Source of the DNA: Arthrinium phaeospermum
Lineage: Eukaryota > Ascomycota > Sordariomycetes > Amphisphaeriales > Apiosporaceae
Length of the DNA stretch: 64,000 nt
Assembly: GCA_006503535.1 (NCBI GenBank)
Contig: QYRS01000008.1
Coordinates: forward strand, 558,001 to 622,000
Reading direction: 5' to 3'
The notes under the pieces were generated by a model that ran no database searches, was not told where the DNA came from, and saw nothing but the letters and a program-made list of their open reading frames with translations. A program made the translations under genes and the position numbers. Of the stretch, positions 10,757 to 21,786 are shown piece after piece (the stretch's first letter is position 1; the number at the start of each line of letters is the position of its first letter).

Positions 10757-12709
10757 TTATTCTGTCTTGGGGGCTGTTGATTCAGGAACCGTGCTTGCGC
10801 TAGTGGTCAAGGGGCCCTCCTTGTCCAGTACCTTCTCACGAATAGGCAAGTTTTTCACGGTGCCATCCATCTCCGGCTTCTCGGACTTGGCTCCGGCCTC
10901 GGCCGCCTTCTTCTCCGCCTTTCGCGCCTTCTTGCGCTCCTTGTCCTCCTGCTTCTTCTTCTTGGCTGCTTCCTCAGCTGCCCGGGTCGCCTGTGTACCA
11001 CCAAACCTCTCCCTCCACTCAGCCACCTTCTTGTCATCTATCCTCGAGAAAAGGTAGGCTGCCTTGGCAATCTGGTGTCCAGGCTTGATGGCCTCCGTGT
11101 CGAACGTGTTAGGAATCGGGGCAAGGGGTGCGTTCAGCTGCTCCATAAGAGCAGTAGAGGTTGAGGGCATGTACGGGGACGAGATGGACGCAAGAAGACC
11201 GCAGAGGTTCAGGGCCAAACCAATGACCGTCTTTGTCCTCTCGGGGTGGTCATTGAGAGCAGCATTGTCCAGGCGGTATTGCAGCAGGTTGTTGCCCTTG
11301 GAGCTGATCTCCAGCACCTTCTTGATACCAGACCTCAGGTGGACCTCCTCCATAAGATCATTGTATTCCTTAAGAGCGCCGTTGACCTCGGCGATCCACG
11401 CGGGGAAGTCGAAGCTCTCGTCAGTGTACGAGGGGGAGAAGTCGGGGACCTTGCCCTCGAACTTGGCGTTGACAAACTTGATCACGCGATTGCAGAAGTT
11501 GCCAAAGTTGGCCAACAGTTCGTTGTTGTTGGCGGCAACAAAGTCAGCCCACATGAACTGCGTGTCGCCAGTCTCGGGTCGGCTGGCCAGCAGGTAGTAT
11601 CGCCACACCGACGGGGGAATGCCCGTCTCCTTGGCCTGGTCTCCAAACACGCCCACACCTCGCGACTTGGAGAACTTGGTGTTCTCGTAGTTGAGGTACT
11701 CGCAGGTCGAGATGGTGTTGAGCTGGGTCCACTTGTCGTTGGTGCCTATTTGCGAACCGGGGAAAATGACAGTGTGGAAGGGGACGTTGTCCTTGCCCAT
11801 GAACTGGTAGAGCTTGACGTCCTCGGGGTTGCGCCACCACTGCTCCCACTCGTCCGTGTAGTTGGCCGTGATGCTGGGGTAACCGATGCAGGCATCGAAC
11901 CACACGTACATGACCTTGTTCTCGAAGCCCTTGAGTGGCACAGGCACGCCCCACTTGAGATCTCGGGTGATGCTTCGGCCCTCCAGTCCTCTCTCCAGCC
12001 ACGACTTTGTGATGGCGATACCGTTGGACGACCACTTGCCCTCCGTGCTCGACTTCTCCACCCACTTGACGATCTCGGGCGACAGCTTGTCCAGGCGCAG
12101 GAAGATGTGAGTGGTGTCCTTGGGGACAGGGGTGGTGTTATCCACCTTGCACTTGGGGTTGATCAGCTCCAGGGGGTCGAGCAGCTGGCCGCACTTGTCG
12201 CATTGATCACCACGAGCATCGTCGTACTGGCACTTGGGGCAAGTTCCCTCGACGAAGCGGTCGGCCAAGAAGGCCTTGTGGTCGGGGTGTTCGCAGTAGG
12301 GCTGGGTGGTGGTGCGCTCCTCGAGGTAGCCGTTCTTGTGGAGCTTCAGGAAGATGTCCTGGACGATCTCGGTCTGCTTGGGCGTGGTGGTGCGGCCGAA
12401 GTAGTCGAAGCCCAGCTCGAACCAGTCGTAGATCTCCTTGTGCTTGGCGTGGAACTCGTCGCACAGCTGCTGGGGTGTTTGCTTGGTCTCGAGGGCCTTG
12501 GTCTCGGTGGCAGTGCCGTACTCGTCGGTACCGCAGATGAAGAGGGTCGGGCGGTTCCTCAGCTTGCTGTACCTGGAGAAGACATCGGCACTGAGCAGCG
12601 AGCCGATGATGTTGCCGAGATGGGGAACATTGTTCACGTAGGGCAATGCGCTGGTGATGAGGATGTTCTCCTTTCCCTTCTCGGGGAGGATGACGTTGGG
12701 CGTCGCCAT
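10757..12709 (-). CDS. MES1: Methionyl-tRNA synthetase, cytosolic
   Basis: A single exon of 650 residues. The class I HIGH-type motif is PHLGN at residues 29-33. The connective insert carries Cys pairs typical of MetRS zinc knuckles (CPKC and CDKC). The KMSKS loop appears as KFSKSRGVGVFG, the usual eukaryotic form. Anticodon-binding helices follow, with the motif FCNRVIKF. The last about 60 residues are Lys/Glu-rich, a common eukaryotic tail for tRNA binding or complex formation. There is no N-terminal GST-like domain and no mitochondrial presequence, so a cytosolic enzyme is expected. It charges initiator and elongator tRNA-Met. Divergent from the Lto1-like gene. Confidence 0.96.
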   Translation of the reverse strand: MATPNVILPEKGKENILITSALPYVNNVPHLGNIIGSLLSADVFSRYSKLRNRPTLFICGTDEYGTATETKALETKQTPQQLCDEFHAKHKEIYDWFELGFDYFGRTTTPKQTEIVQDIFLKLHKNGYLEERTTTQPYCEHPDHKAFLADRFVEGTCPKCQYDDARGDQCDKCGQLLDPLELINPKCKVDNTTPVPKDTTHIFLRLDKLSPEIVKWVEKSSTEGKWSSNGIAITKSWLERGLEGRSITRDLKWGVPVPLKGFENKVMYVWFDACIGYPSITANYTDEWEQWWRNPEDVKLYQFMGKDNVPFHTVIFPGSQIGTNDKWTQLNTISTCEYLNYENTKFSKSRGVGVFGDQAKETGIPPSVWRYYLLASRPETGDTQFMWADFVAANNNELLANFGNFCNRVIKFVNAKFEGKVPDFSPSYTDESFDFPAWIAEVNGALKEYNDLMEEVHLRSGIKKVLEISSKGNNLLQYRLDNAALNDHPERTKTVIGLALNLCGLLASISSPYMPSTSTALMEQLNAPLAPIPNTFDTEAIKPGHQIAKAAYLFSRIDDKKVAEWRERFGGTQATRAAEEAAKKKKQEDKERKKARKAEKKAAEAGAKSEKPEMDGTVKNLPIREKVLDKEGPLTTSASTVPESTAPKTE

Positions 12710-13329
12710 GTTTGCTGGCCTTTTTATTCGGTTATGACAGCACTCTCGTAGAGTCAGTCAATCAATGGGTGGCGGGGTATATCGCAGTAAGTGAGCCTGC
12801 GTGGTGTGGGAGAAGTGGGTTCCCTAGGAATGTAAAAAGATGAGAGTGAGCGAAGCGCAACAGAGGAATTGGCAGTATATGCCCAACTAGCGTCTTCTGT
12901 CTGTCTGACTCACAAACGAGCGGTTCTCGGGAATGAGAATGACTGGGTCTTTTCTTACTCTTTTTGTATGGCCTACAAGACAGAAAAAAAAGCCAGGACT
13001 GGAAGTCAGAATAAGTCGGGCGAGTAATTGGGCCAGTCCCTTGGGTATCTGAGCGGGCGAGTTTATGGCGGGGTGAGCAGCAAAAAGATATGCCCCTCCA
13101 TTAGATCAGCGCGCGTACTGGGTACCTGCGACCCGTACACTCCATTGGTTGAGCGTTCGGACTTGGATAAGTCGCAAGTATGTGAGAAATGCAGACGTGC
13201 CTATTAGTCATTCTGAAATTTCACGATCTTCAGCCGTGATATTTGATTTCTTTGTATTGTTTCATACGAAACTCAAAAGGCGCTTGATAACCTCATCATA
13301 ATAACCCGGACTTTTCATCCAATAATTGG
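12710..13329. other. Divergent promoter region MES1 / LTO1-like
   Basis: 620 bases between two divergent genes. It holds both promoters; no coding sequence or clear motif is recognised. Confidence 0.6.
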
Positions 13330-13878
13330 ATGTCCAGTGAGACCATGGCGTCAGATCCCTTCGACGATGTCATGAACCTCGAGGACCAATACTACGACCA
13401 GGGGTACAAGCTAGGGCATGACGATGGGTCTCAAGCTGGCAAGGTCGAAGGCCGCTCAGTCGGCCTGAAGAAGGGCTATGAGAAGTTCCTGGAAGCCGGC
13501 CGGCTGCAAAGCAAAGCCGTCGTCTGGGCCAACCGCATCCCGAACATGCAAAAGACCCAAGCCAAGGGAAATGTGCCACAACAATTGTCAGAGGGCGGCG
13601 CCCAGAGCCAGGAACCGGGTAGAAACAGCAGCCTGGCAAGTCTGCCACCCATCATCAATAGCAATGCGCGGCTGGAGAAGAACATCACGTCACTCTACGC
13701 GCTGGTGGAACCTGGCACCCTGTCTACGGAGAATACGGACGAAGCAGTAAACGACTTTGATGACCGTTTCAAGAGGGCTCAGGGGAAGCTGAAGATCGTT
13801 GAAAGGGGTATTGGCGAGGAAAGCGAGCGGGCCAATCCAGAAAAGAGTACCGTCGGGCCAGCACGGAACGAGATATGA
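13330..13878 (+). CDS. LTO1: Lto1/Yae1-type deca-GX3 protein
   Basis: A single exon of 182 residues from the first ATG; a second in-frame ATG at 13345 would shorten it by five. After DPFDDVMNLEDQYYDQGY there is an array of seven consecutive GX3 units (GYKL to GYEK), the hallmark of the Yae1/Lto1 family, followed by a basic helix. In yeast, Yae1 and Lto1 form an adaptor that brings the ABC protein Rli1 to the cytosolic Fe-S targeting complex for cluster insertion. Lto1 rather than Yae1 is chosen from the short N-terminus. The C-terminus here ends in Asn-Glu-Ile and lacks the terminal Trp reported to bind the targeting complex in yeast Lto1. Confidence 0.82.
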   Translation: MSSETMASDPFDDVMNLEDQYYDQGYKLGHDDGSQAGKVEGRSVGLKKGYEKFLEAGRLQSKAVVWANRIPNMQKTQAKGNVPQQLSEGGAQSQEPGRNSSLASLPPIINSNARLEKNITSLYALVEPGTLSTENTDEAVNDFDDRFKRAQGKLKIVERGIGEESERANPEKSTVGPARNEI

Positions 13879-14367
13879 ACGGAACCCGGCCATCAGCTCA
13901 ATCTTACGAATCCGCACCCTCATATCAGAAATTCTTCGCTCTGGAATTTGGGCCAGGGCTGCTGAAATATGCCAACTTGCAAAGCCACATTTCCATTGCC
14001 TTGAAAGGCAGAAAATGGCCCATCGGGCAATAGTGGCTCAGGTTGTTGCAGCCAAAAGCCCCCTATCAACACAAGTTAGGGGGCACAATACTATACATGC
14101 TGGAAAGCGGAGAGTGCGAAGACTTCCATCCCCCATCTCTGGCGTTCGGGGGTGAGAGTAGTCACTGTGGTCCTGCAACGGTGCTTGGATCGGCTGCGAC
14201 CCGGAACTGCGGCATATATATACATAGGAAAAGACGAGGGGATGAAAATGCGGTCATCTCAGTCAAATAGGCGCTTAGGCCACAATGAAAATCTATACCA
14301 TCTTCTGCTAGGTTATGTATGTACACTGTCTTTGTCTTCGTTTGACCATCTCGCTGCCCTGCATCGT
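13879..14367. other. Convergent intergenic region
   Basis: The 3' flanks of the Lto1-like gene and the complex I subunit gene. Nothing else is recognised. Confidence 0.6.
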
Positions 14368-15187
14368 CTATTTGAATGTCCGGCAAGGGTATCTGAGAGA
14401 AATGTTAGTAAGCCTGTATCCCAATCGACCCTCGGGGGTTTGCCGTAGAGATTGGAAAGAGCGAACGTACCCATCGCCGTAAGTCTGGTCCTCGAGCAGC
14501 TCGTACTCCTTGACCTCCCAGGCACCGCTGTTGTCGGCCTTGAGCGCCTGGCCGCTGGGCATGGGCGGCAGCCCGTTGACGAACAGGTCGGCGGCGGCGG
14601 TCATGACGCCCTGCTTGCCCTTCTCCTCGAAGAACTCGGCGAGGCCCTTCTGCTGGCCCTCCTCCCGGGCGACCGCGAGCGCCTTCTCGCCGGCCTCGCC
14701 CACCAGCTCCTGCTTCGGGGCCGCGGCCGAGCCGACGCCCAGCAGCGCCACGGCGTCGCCCTGGTTCACAAACGACAGCGTCGGGTACGCGCGCCGCGCG
14801 TCCCGCTTCCAGTACGGGTTGTCGGCGATGTCGCCCGCGGGGATGGTGACGGGGTCGTCGTACAGCATCGGGTCCGTGCCGCCGGGGGTCGGGAAGCGGT
14901 AGGTCGGGTTCAGGGGAACACCGCTGCTGCGGTTGGGGTCGATGGCGAAGGCGCGGCGGACGCGTGCCCAGACACCGGTCGGCTCGAGGGTGTATTTCTA
15001 CAGGGAGGGATCTGCATGTTAGAGTGCTGCCGCTACTTTATCCCAGCGTGGGAGACGAGGAAGCGAGGGTGGGAATAGCAGCCTGCGAGGCCCATTGGGT
15101 CGCAGGACTTGGGCGAAGGTCGGCATATCTCACCTGGCTAAGGCTCACTGCGCCTCCGGCAGCTTTGGCTACTGCTTTGGAGGCCAT
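14368..15187 (-). CDS. NADH:ubiquinone oxidoreductase accessory subunit, 21-kDa (NUZM/21.3 kDa) type
   Basis: The three exons are 15187-15134 (54 nt), 14997-14471 and 14392-14368 (25 nt), giving 201 residues, about 21 kDa. Intron 1 is 136 bp. Intron 2 (78 bp) has donor GTACGT, a GCTTACTAAC branch point and acceptor CTCTCAG; it joins to YGDGYPCRTFK. Conserved blocks are AVSLSQKYTLEPTGVW, AIDPNRSSGVPLNP and PAGDIADNPYWKRD. These match my memory of the fungal-specific complex I 21-kDa subunit of Neurospora and Yarrowia, an inner-membrane arm protein; the exact subunit name is less certain than the complex. Intron 2 is divisible by three and has no stop, so retention would insert 26 residues in frame. 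It lies beside prohibitin-1 and QCR8. Confidence 0.82.
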
Positions 15188-15812
15188 GGTGGCTGATTTG
15201 ACGCGGCAATTCGGATTGGTAATTGAGATGCTCGTCTTGACGTTGAGCTTGGTTGGATGTTCAAAGCAGGCCGAGCTTCGGTAAATGAACCGAGAATTTG
15301 CCGGTCCACCTTTGGATGTGGTCACCCAAAGTGCGACTTTGCGACTCAACTGAACAGTCCAGATCAGCAATAAAGAAATTGTTAGCTTGCGAAATTGCGA
15401 ACTACTAAGAATGAAGAATGTGTATACATGTTGTACAATTTTATGTTCATTGTTTTCATTGCATCATGGATGGATAGTCAAGCTCCTGTCTGCACCTTAC
15501 AGGACGAGAGCACATTGCCAAGCATCCACCTTATATCCGTAACTTGGAGTTCCCTTCGACGAAACGATTAACTCCATGAACTGGTTGATTTATTATCATT
15601 TGAATTGAGAGTAGTTGAGTAATGCTTGCTTTAACACCGCATTGATGATCCCCTGCAATTGCAGTACAATACAGACATGATGGTGACTAATAGCACATAT
15701 TATTCGTATCGTAACCCGAAGCGGAGAATCGAGGTCATCACTCCCTAATATACAACGCCAAAGACCCTTTCGTTTTGTCTAGCTGGCACACCTCTCGCTT
15801 AAAATCAAAACC
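15188..15812. other. Intergenic region between the complex I subunit gene and PHB1
   Basis: It holds the promoter of the complex I subunit gene and the 3' flank of PHB1, both on the minus strand. The sequence is AT-rich around 15370-15720 with no gene recognised. Confidence 0.6.
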
Positions 15813-16735
15813 TTAGGCCTTTCCTACCGAGAGCAGGAACTGGCCGTTGCCGTTCTTTCCACTGGGCAGGTAGGCGACGTTGGGGTTCGTCGCCAGCGTC
15901 TGCGCAATCTCTCTGCTGGCCTCGATTCTTCGGAGCTGCAGCAGACCGTCACCCGCCTTGGCAATAGCCTTGCTAATGGTCTCGGCGCTTTCGGCTTCAC
16001 CCTCGGCGCGGATGACGTTGGCTTGGCGCTCCTGCTCGGCCTTCTCGACGATGAAGCGCGCACGCTCGGCGTCCTGCTGGGCAATCTGCTTCTGCTCGAC
16101 GGCCTTGGTGAACTCCTTACCGAAGGTCATGTGTGTAATAGAGACATCCTCGAGTGCGATGTTGAACTCGGATGCGCGCTTCATCAGGTCTGACCGGATG
16201 CGGTTGGAAACAGCTTCACGCTGCGTGATGAGTTCCGCGGCATCGAACTGGGCGACAATAGACTTCAAGACTTCGTTACCGATAGAGGGCAAGACTCTCT
16301 CATCGTAATCCGTACCAAGATTCTGTCATCATATTAGTCAACGCTATTTGATGTAGACACCGAAACCCAGCCAGCGCATGAAGCGCAGCTGCTTCCTCAA
16401 TGTCCGCGTACCTGGTAGATCTTAGGCAGTGACTTGACTTCTGGTCGGTGCAGCACTCGCAGCGTCAAGCTGACCATCTGCAGATCCTTGCTACCCGTCG
16501 TCGTGGCGATGTTGCGCGGCTTGGTTCGGACGTCGAAGTGGATGGATCGTTGTAACCAGGGAACCAGGAAATGTGTGCCCTCGCTGACGACCTCCTCCTT
16601 CACACCCTGCAATCTGTCGAAGATGACGGCTCTGGTTCCTCCACGGACATCGTACATAGCCTGCTGAGCCAGGGCAACTGCGCCAAACATGGGCAAGCCG
16701 AAGCGGTAGACGGCATTGAGCATACGGGCCTCCAT
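15813..16735 (-). CDS. PHB1: Prohibitin-1
   Basis: The two exons are 16735-16412 and 16322-15813, giving 277 residues. The 89-bp intron joins in phase 0 to restore [24 protein letters not shown]. The N-terminal hydrophobic segment ([17 protein letters not shown]) is the inner-membrane anchor. The SPFH/band-7 domain follows with [14 protein letters not shown] and [11 protein letters not shown]; the C-terminus is a coiled coil with [18 protein letters not shown]. Prohibitin-1 and -2 form large rings in the mitochondrial inner membrane that stabilise new respiratory subunits and regulate the m-AAA protease. The frame is open a little upstream of the chosen ATG, after a possible acceptor CACCCAG, so a spliced leader exon ending near 16770 is possible; the length matches yeast Phb1 without it. 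Confidence 0.94.
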
Positions 16736-17216
16736 TTTGGCGGCGAGGTTCGGGAGCTGGAGCTGGGTGTGATTAAGAAATCAACTCTTGTTTCGGGCTC
16801 AGAGGACACTGTCGTGGGCCTTTTTCTGCAGCTGCCGGCGAATTCTCAAATTGAAGCTGGGGAACTGACTGAAGCTGGAGCTCTTTCGATGATGGGTGGA
16901 TTGCTTGCCGATGGGGCCATTGCTTCTGGTTCTAAGCTGGACCCCGCTAACCTTCTTCAGGCCTGGCGTAGCGGAAGAACCCAAAAAGCAGAAAGCTCGG
17001 GCGCTGCTGGGTTCTCTCACAAAAACGGACAGAGTCGGAACAACCTTCACTCTCTTGTGTCCAAAAATAGTCTAACCGCTTACGGATAGATTCAAGCTCT
17101 CCCGGATTCGCGCCTTGCCTGGGACTTTTGAACGTCGCAAACCTCCTGCTTCACACGACAGACTGCCCATCTCAATTGATAACCCTCGACCCGTCAATTG
17201 ACTATATCTCGACAAG
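16736..17216. other. Divergent promoter region PHB1 / QCR8
   Basis: 481 bases shared by two divergent mitochondrial genes. A 5' UTR intron for PHB1 is possible, with donor GTTAGC near 16950 and acceptor CACCCAG near 16765. No other gene is recognised. Confidence 0.55.
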
Positions 17217-17933
17217 ATGAGACCTACTCAGATGCTCCGCGCCGGAGGCGGCGAAGAGGTTGGCAAGTACGGAAAGTAAGTAACGCAGAGCCCCCAAAAC
17301 AGCTGAGGCTTTTTGCTTCGGCAATATATCATACCCCCATGGCGACGACGTCTACACCCAAGAGACATGGGCTAACCTCACTTCGATAGGTACCTCGGTG
17401 GCTGGGGTAACTTTGGTAAGTGACAAATCCTGAACGATACGCTTCAATGCTCGGCACTTCGACCACGATGATCCGTCTACCCCGAACCCGATTTTTTCTT
17501 CGAGATGGAGACGGAGACGACCTACGGCAACACAGTTCGGAAATGGATTTGAATCGGAATAGAGACGACGCAGCCACACTGGTCCCGGGGCACAGAAAGG
17601 CTGACAGCATGGAAATCTCACAGGCGGCTCCAAGCAGCGCGGCATCATCACCTACGGCCTGAGCGCCAACCGACAGAACCCCCTGGCCGGCACCGCCCAC
17701 GCCGCCATCTTCAACAGCTGGCGCCGATTCCGCGGCCAGGTCCTCTACGTCGCCCCCCCTATGATCTTCTTCTACTACGTCATGGACTGGGCCATCGAGA
17801 GGTACGGATACACACAACAAACACCCCCCTTCAAAAAATGAAGACGGAACATATGACACAACTGACACGAAAACGCAGAAACCACTACCTGAACTCCAAG
17901 CACGGCCGACACGAGTTGGGCGATGCCGAGTAA
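17217..17933 (+). CDS. QCR8: Cytochrome b-c1 complex subunit 8
   Basis: The four exons are 17217-17275, 17390-17415 (only 26 nt), 17624-17801 and 17879-17933, giving 105 residues. The introns are 114, 208 and 77 bp with donors GTAAGT, GTAAGT and GTACGG. All phases agree and rebuild KYGKYLGGWGNFGGSKQRG, then the long helix with QNPLAGTAHAAIFN and a single membrane segment APPMIFFYYVMDWAIER. The start MRPTQML is the usual N-terminus. Qcr8 is a small structural subunit of complex III, the ubiquinone-binding protein of the bc1 complex, in the mitochondrial inner membrane. Confidence 0.93.
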
Positions 17934-18393
17934 GCTTGTTCACGCACATCACGGGCTTATTCGATAGAGGGAGAGGAACGAGAAAGAGAACGCTGTGTGG
18001 ATGTATAGATCAACACGTGTATACCATTAGACTGGGGTCCCTTCATAGGATACCAAAAATAAAACTCGTTCAGTTTAACTAAAACAACCCCCCCCCCCAT
18101 TTGTTCCTTGCATGCCCCTGGTTGTGATTTCATCGATTTTATGATATTGGTGAGGTTTGTTGGGCGAAGCACTGGAATTGGATCTACTGGATCATATATT
18201 TGATCTTACTTAGGACTTCTCATGTCCGTAAAGTTATTGATCAATTCTTGGTGCCAAATGAGTTCTCAGCCGGAAAGCTATCTGTGGTATTACGTGATTC
18301 CGAATATATTTTTACGCAAGCCATTAACGCCGTCGAATGCACACTCTTCCCTCCCCTGCCTTCCCTAGTCGTTCTCATAAACCAGGCTCATCC
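17934..18393. other. Convergent intergenic region QCR8 / NUP85
   Basis: The 3' flanks of both genes. A run of 11 C lies at 18088-18098. No gene is seen. Confidence 0.6.
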
Positions 18394-21300
18394 TCACAAG
18401 ATGATGCTGTCCGCCTGCTCAAGCCACAGATTGGCCAGGTCCTTGGTCAGGCCGAGCCGGATTCTCTTGAGGATGTCCGCTGCGGAGCTCCCGGCCAGCA
18501 CCTCCGTCCGCCAGTCCCAGCTCCTCTTGATGGGGCCCTTGAGTACGCCGCTGTTGCGTATCGACTTGTGCAGCTGGGAAGCCACCATCGAGCTACCGGT
18601 CATGACGAAACTGCCGCCGAGGGACGAGTTCGACATCTTCATCAAATCGCCCGGCGTGGATCCCTTCCCTTGACCCGATGACAGGACGATCTGGAAGAAC
18701 GCATCCGCCGCCTCGTACACCCGGGAACCAACTGTCTCGATATCTTCGACGGCTTTGAGAAGAGTGTCAATCTGTTCCAGAGTAATCACTGTAGGGTTTT
18801 GGTTGACGAATATGGACGCTTCACCAAGCAAAGCAAGGATGAAATCCTCACTAACAACAGCGTCACGTGTATCGTCGTACAGACCACCGCGGATATTGTC
18901 GTCGGCACTGGCAACGACAAAGGTCAAAGCGGTTGCTGCTTGTTGGCGGCGTGCCAAGGAAACGGATGTGCTCTTGCCGTTGCCGTCTCGCAATTCGTAG
19001 AATTTTCGTAGTGTAGCATATCCACTAAGCATCTTGCCCAACAGCTCGGCTGCCTCCAAGTCTTGCTTCGCAAACTGCTCCAGTATTGTGGTGCGTTCAT
19101 GGAGAAGACTCTTCAGTCTGGCGTCCAATTCACTGTCGGGTGGGTATGTGGTCGACTCGGCGAGAGAAATGGACATGAGCCCGTTAAGCACGTCTCGAAT
19201 CTTTCCGGGGCGATGAGCCAGGGCGTAGTACCACAGCATCTCTCCAAAACGGAAGGTATCTTTCTTAAGCACGTCGCCATATTTCTAGTTCTCGTTAGTA
19301 TGATAACATCAGTTGGAAAGCAGATGAAGAACAAAACTTACCTCAGCCGTATCTTCGGCGAAGTTGATCATGCCGAGATCGTTCAGGAGTGCCCAAATCT
19401 TGTCTACAGTCTCGTGGCTGTCAGGCTCGATCTTCTCGAGAATATCGTGCAATAGATCGTTGACCAAGTCCTCGGAACGTTCGGGGGAGTCCATCCGGCC
19501 AACGATTTGCACGGCCATTTCCCACCCGTCGCGAGTGACGCGGGTCACCACGCCGCCTCTCTTCTTAACCGAGCCCGTAAGCTGCTTGATGTCGTTAAGA
19601 CCGCGCGCGTACGAGACTAGTGTAGAGTCCTTCACGCCATCTTGGTTTCCCGAGGCCATGCTCTGGTTCATGCCAAGTACTTCTAGGTCATCTGCATCGA
19701 AATTATCCATGGAGATGAGGTTCTGAGGCTCAGGCGCAGGTAACCAGCGACCCAACGAAGCGACCTCGGCAACAGAAGACGAGATGGGTAGAGACCATGA
19801 GCTCAGGAATCCCACAACACCATCAATGTTGCCCTCGAAAACGCTAGAAATGCAGACTTCGACGGAATCTAGTCCGTTGAAGTGGAAGTCCGATTCCATA
19901 GCTGCATGGAAACAGCGTGCCAACCGGTCCAATGCATCATCCTTCAACGAAGGAGGCTCGCCCATGATAGACTGGGTTCGCGACAAGCCCAACCGGCCCT
20001 TGTGATGGCCATCATCCCACCAGCCCATGAGACCGATTGTGGCCTCGCACCAGTCTTGAGCTCCTGCCGTAATGGCCTCGACGTCGCCCACGAGGATAGA
20101 GTAAAGTGATTGGAGGGACTCGTAAACATCCCACGGCAGGCGGCTTTGGGCCTTGCGGGCGAGTCTTGCCATGGCGCCATGGCCGACTCCGGAATCACCA
20201 AAGTCGGAGCCACCGAATTCGGAGCCACCAAAGCGGCTTGACGGGGGCGGAAGCTGGTCCTTGCCCTCGGCGAACTGGACAAGGTTCTCCTTTGCTGCCG
20301 TGGCCTTCAGGCGGAACAAGGTCCAGTTGCTTTCTTGAATGTCCCAGTTGGAATCGGCCACAGCTGGGCATAGCTCCAGAATGTGGCAAGCATCTTCAAT
20401 GACCTTCTCGATATTTCTCAGGGGTTGGCCCGTGTAGGCAGGATCTCCGCGGGATCCCTTCCTGACTTGGTTCCACCCAGCATTACGAAGCAGCTTGACA
20501 GATGCCTTGACGTCGCCACGAATCAGCGACATGTATATAGCTTGCCAAAAGAGACCATGCGATGCTGGACTTGGCCGGTGGGCGAGGATGCTGTCCACTT
20601 GGCCATCACTAGGATTGTGGTACTCCTCCTGCCACTCAAAGAGTGTCTGCGGCAACGTCATTGGCTTGAAGTTTCCAAACGCGTCCTCTTCGGGGGGTGC
20701 ATGGTGGATACGGAAGACCATGGCGGCTATCCACGAAGCCTTCTCGAATGCGGTTGCATTGGGCCCAGGGCCGATAGTCGCACCATGCTCTTCGTTGCTC
20801 TTGGGCAAAAACTTGACGTGCGGCTCCCACACATCTCGAACCAGGCAATCCGCTGCTCCAGCCAGAGTCATGTCCAGCTTGTCGGTGTCATCTTCGGCGC
20901 CTACACCCTCATCGTACAAGCGGGCGATAATCTCCTCGGTTTGGAGGATCAGGCTGTGTGGTTCAGATATCCGGGCATGGCCAAGCTGAGTGAAGAGATC
21001 TTTGGCGACGGCCGAGTACTTGGAGTCCCTGCGCCGGCCGAAAAGGGACCGCATTGACGAGGCACGAAAAATGTCGCCGGCCTCCTTCTGCATTCGTTGG
21101 TTCGCAGCGGGCGTGCCCATTAAGAGATCCATGGTGTCTCCCCCGCCAAGGAAGTTCCCGCTGTAGTCGGTGGCCTCCATCTCTCTCACCAAGTCATCTT
21201 CAATGTCGTAGTCAGCCTCGCCTTCATCCTCCACCATTGCGTCGACGTCGTCGGATTCTCCATCGGCGTCCTCCTCATCGTCAAATTCTTCGTCTTCTTG

Positions 21301-21786
21301 TGCACCCATAATGTCGTCATCCCGGTCGTCGCCTTCGTCATCGTCGTCGTCGTCTTCGTCGTCGTCGGAATCGAAGTGCATACCAAAAGTGCCCGACTGC
21401 GTAGCGGGCGCCGCGTTGTCGACGTCGTCGTCAGAATCGTCCAGGTCGTCTAACACGGAATAGGAATGCTTTCCGAGCCCCGAGGGTTGTCTGGTGGTCG
21501 TACTGCCTCGAAGGGAGCTGCCCAAGGGAGGGTTGGGTGTTCTGCGAGTCTTGGAAGCGCCGCCGATGTTTGGTCGTCCGAAGTTGGGAGCCTTGATCTT
21601 GCCTGCCATGGTCCCAATAGAGCTTGTTAGATAGGAAGGGGAAGGGTCACCCATAGGAGTATAGGAAGGGGCCGAAGACGGCGGCGGTTGGCCAGCCGGA
21701 GTAGTAGAGGGGTGCTCGCCATTGTTGTGTGCCTGTTTCCTTTCCGGAGTGGCGGGCGAGCTGAACTCGGGCAATCGATACGACAT
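18394..21786 (-). CDS. NUP85: Nucleoporin Nup85
   Basis: The two exons are 21786-19342 and 19284-18394, giving 1111 residues. The 57-bp intron (donor GTAAGT, acceptor CTAG) joins AEDTAE to KYGDVLKKDTF in phase 0. Residues 1-110 are Ser/Pro/Gly-rich; about 115-215 are extremely acidic, with long Asp/Glu runs. The rest is an alpha-helical solenoid containing ILVGDVEAITAGAQDWCEA and LMGWWDDGHH, which I associate with the Nup85 family. Nup85 belongs to the Y-shaped (Nup84/Nup107) complex, the outer ring of the nuclear pore scaffold. The protein is longer than yeast Nup85 (744 residues), mainly because of the disordered acidic N-terminus. The fold class is clear; the assignment rests on recognised motifs rather than an alignment. 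Confidence 0.88.

Noticed and set aside
11246..12751. 501-codon open frame on the plus strand
   Set aside because: It is antisense to the MetRS exon, and its Leu/Val/Gly-rich composition is what the GC3-biased reverse strand would give.
17416..17623. Possible C/D snoRNA inside the 208-bp QCR8 intron
   Set aside because: A GATGATCC and a CTGA are present, but there is no clear terminal stem or guide pairing.
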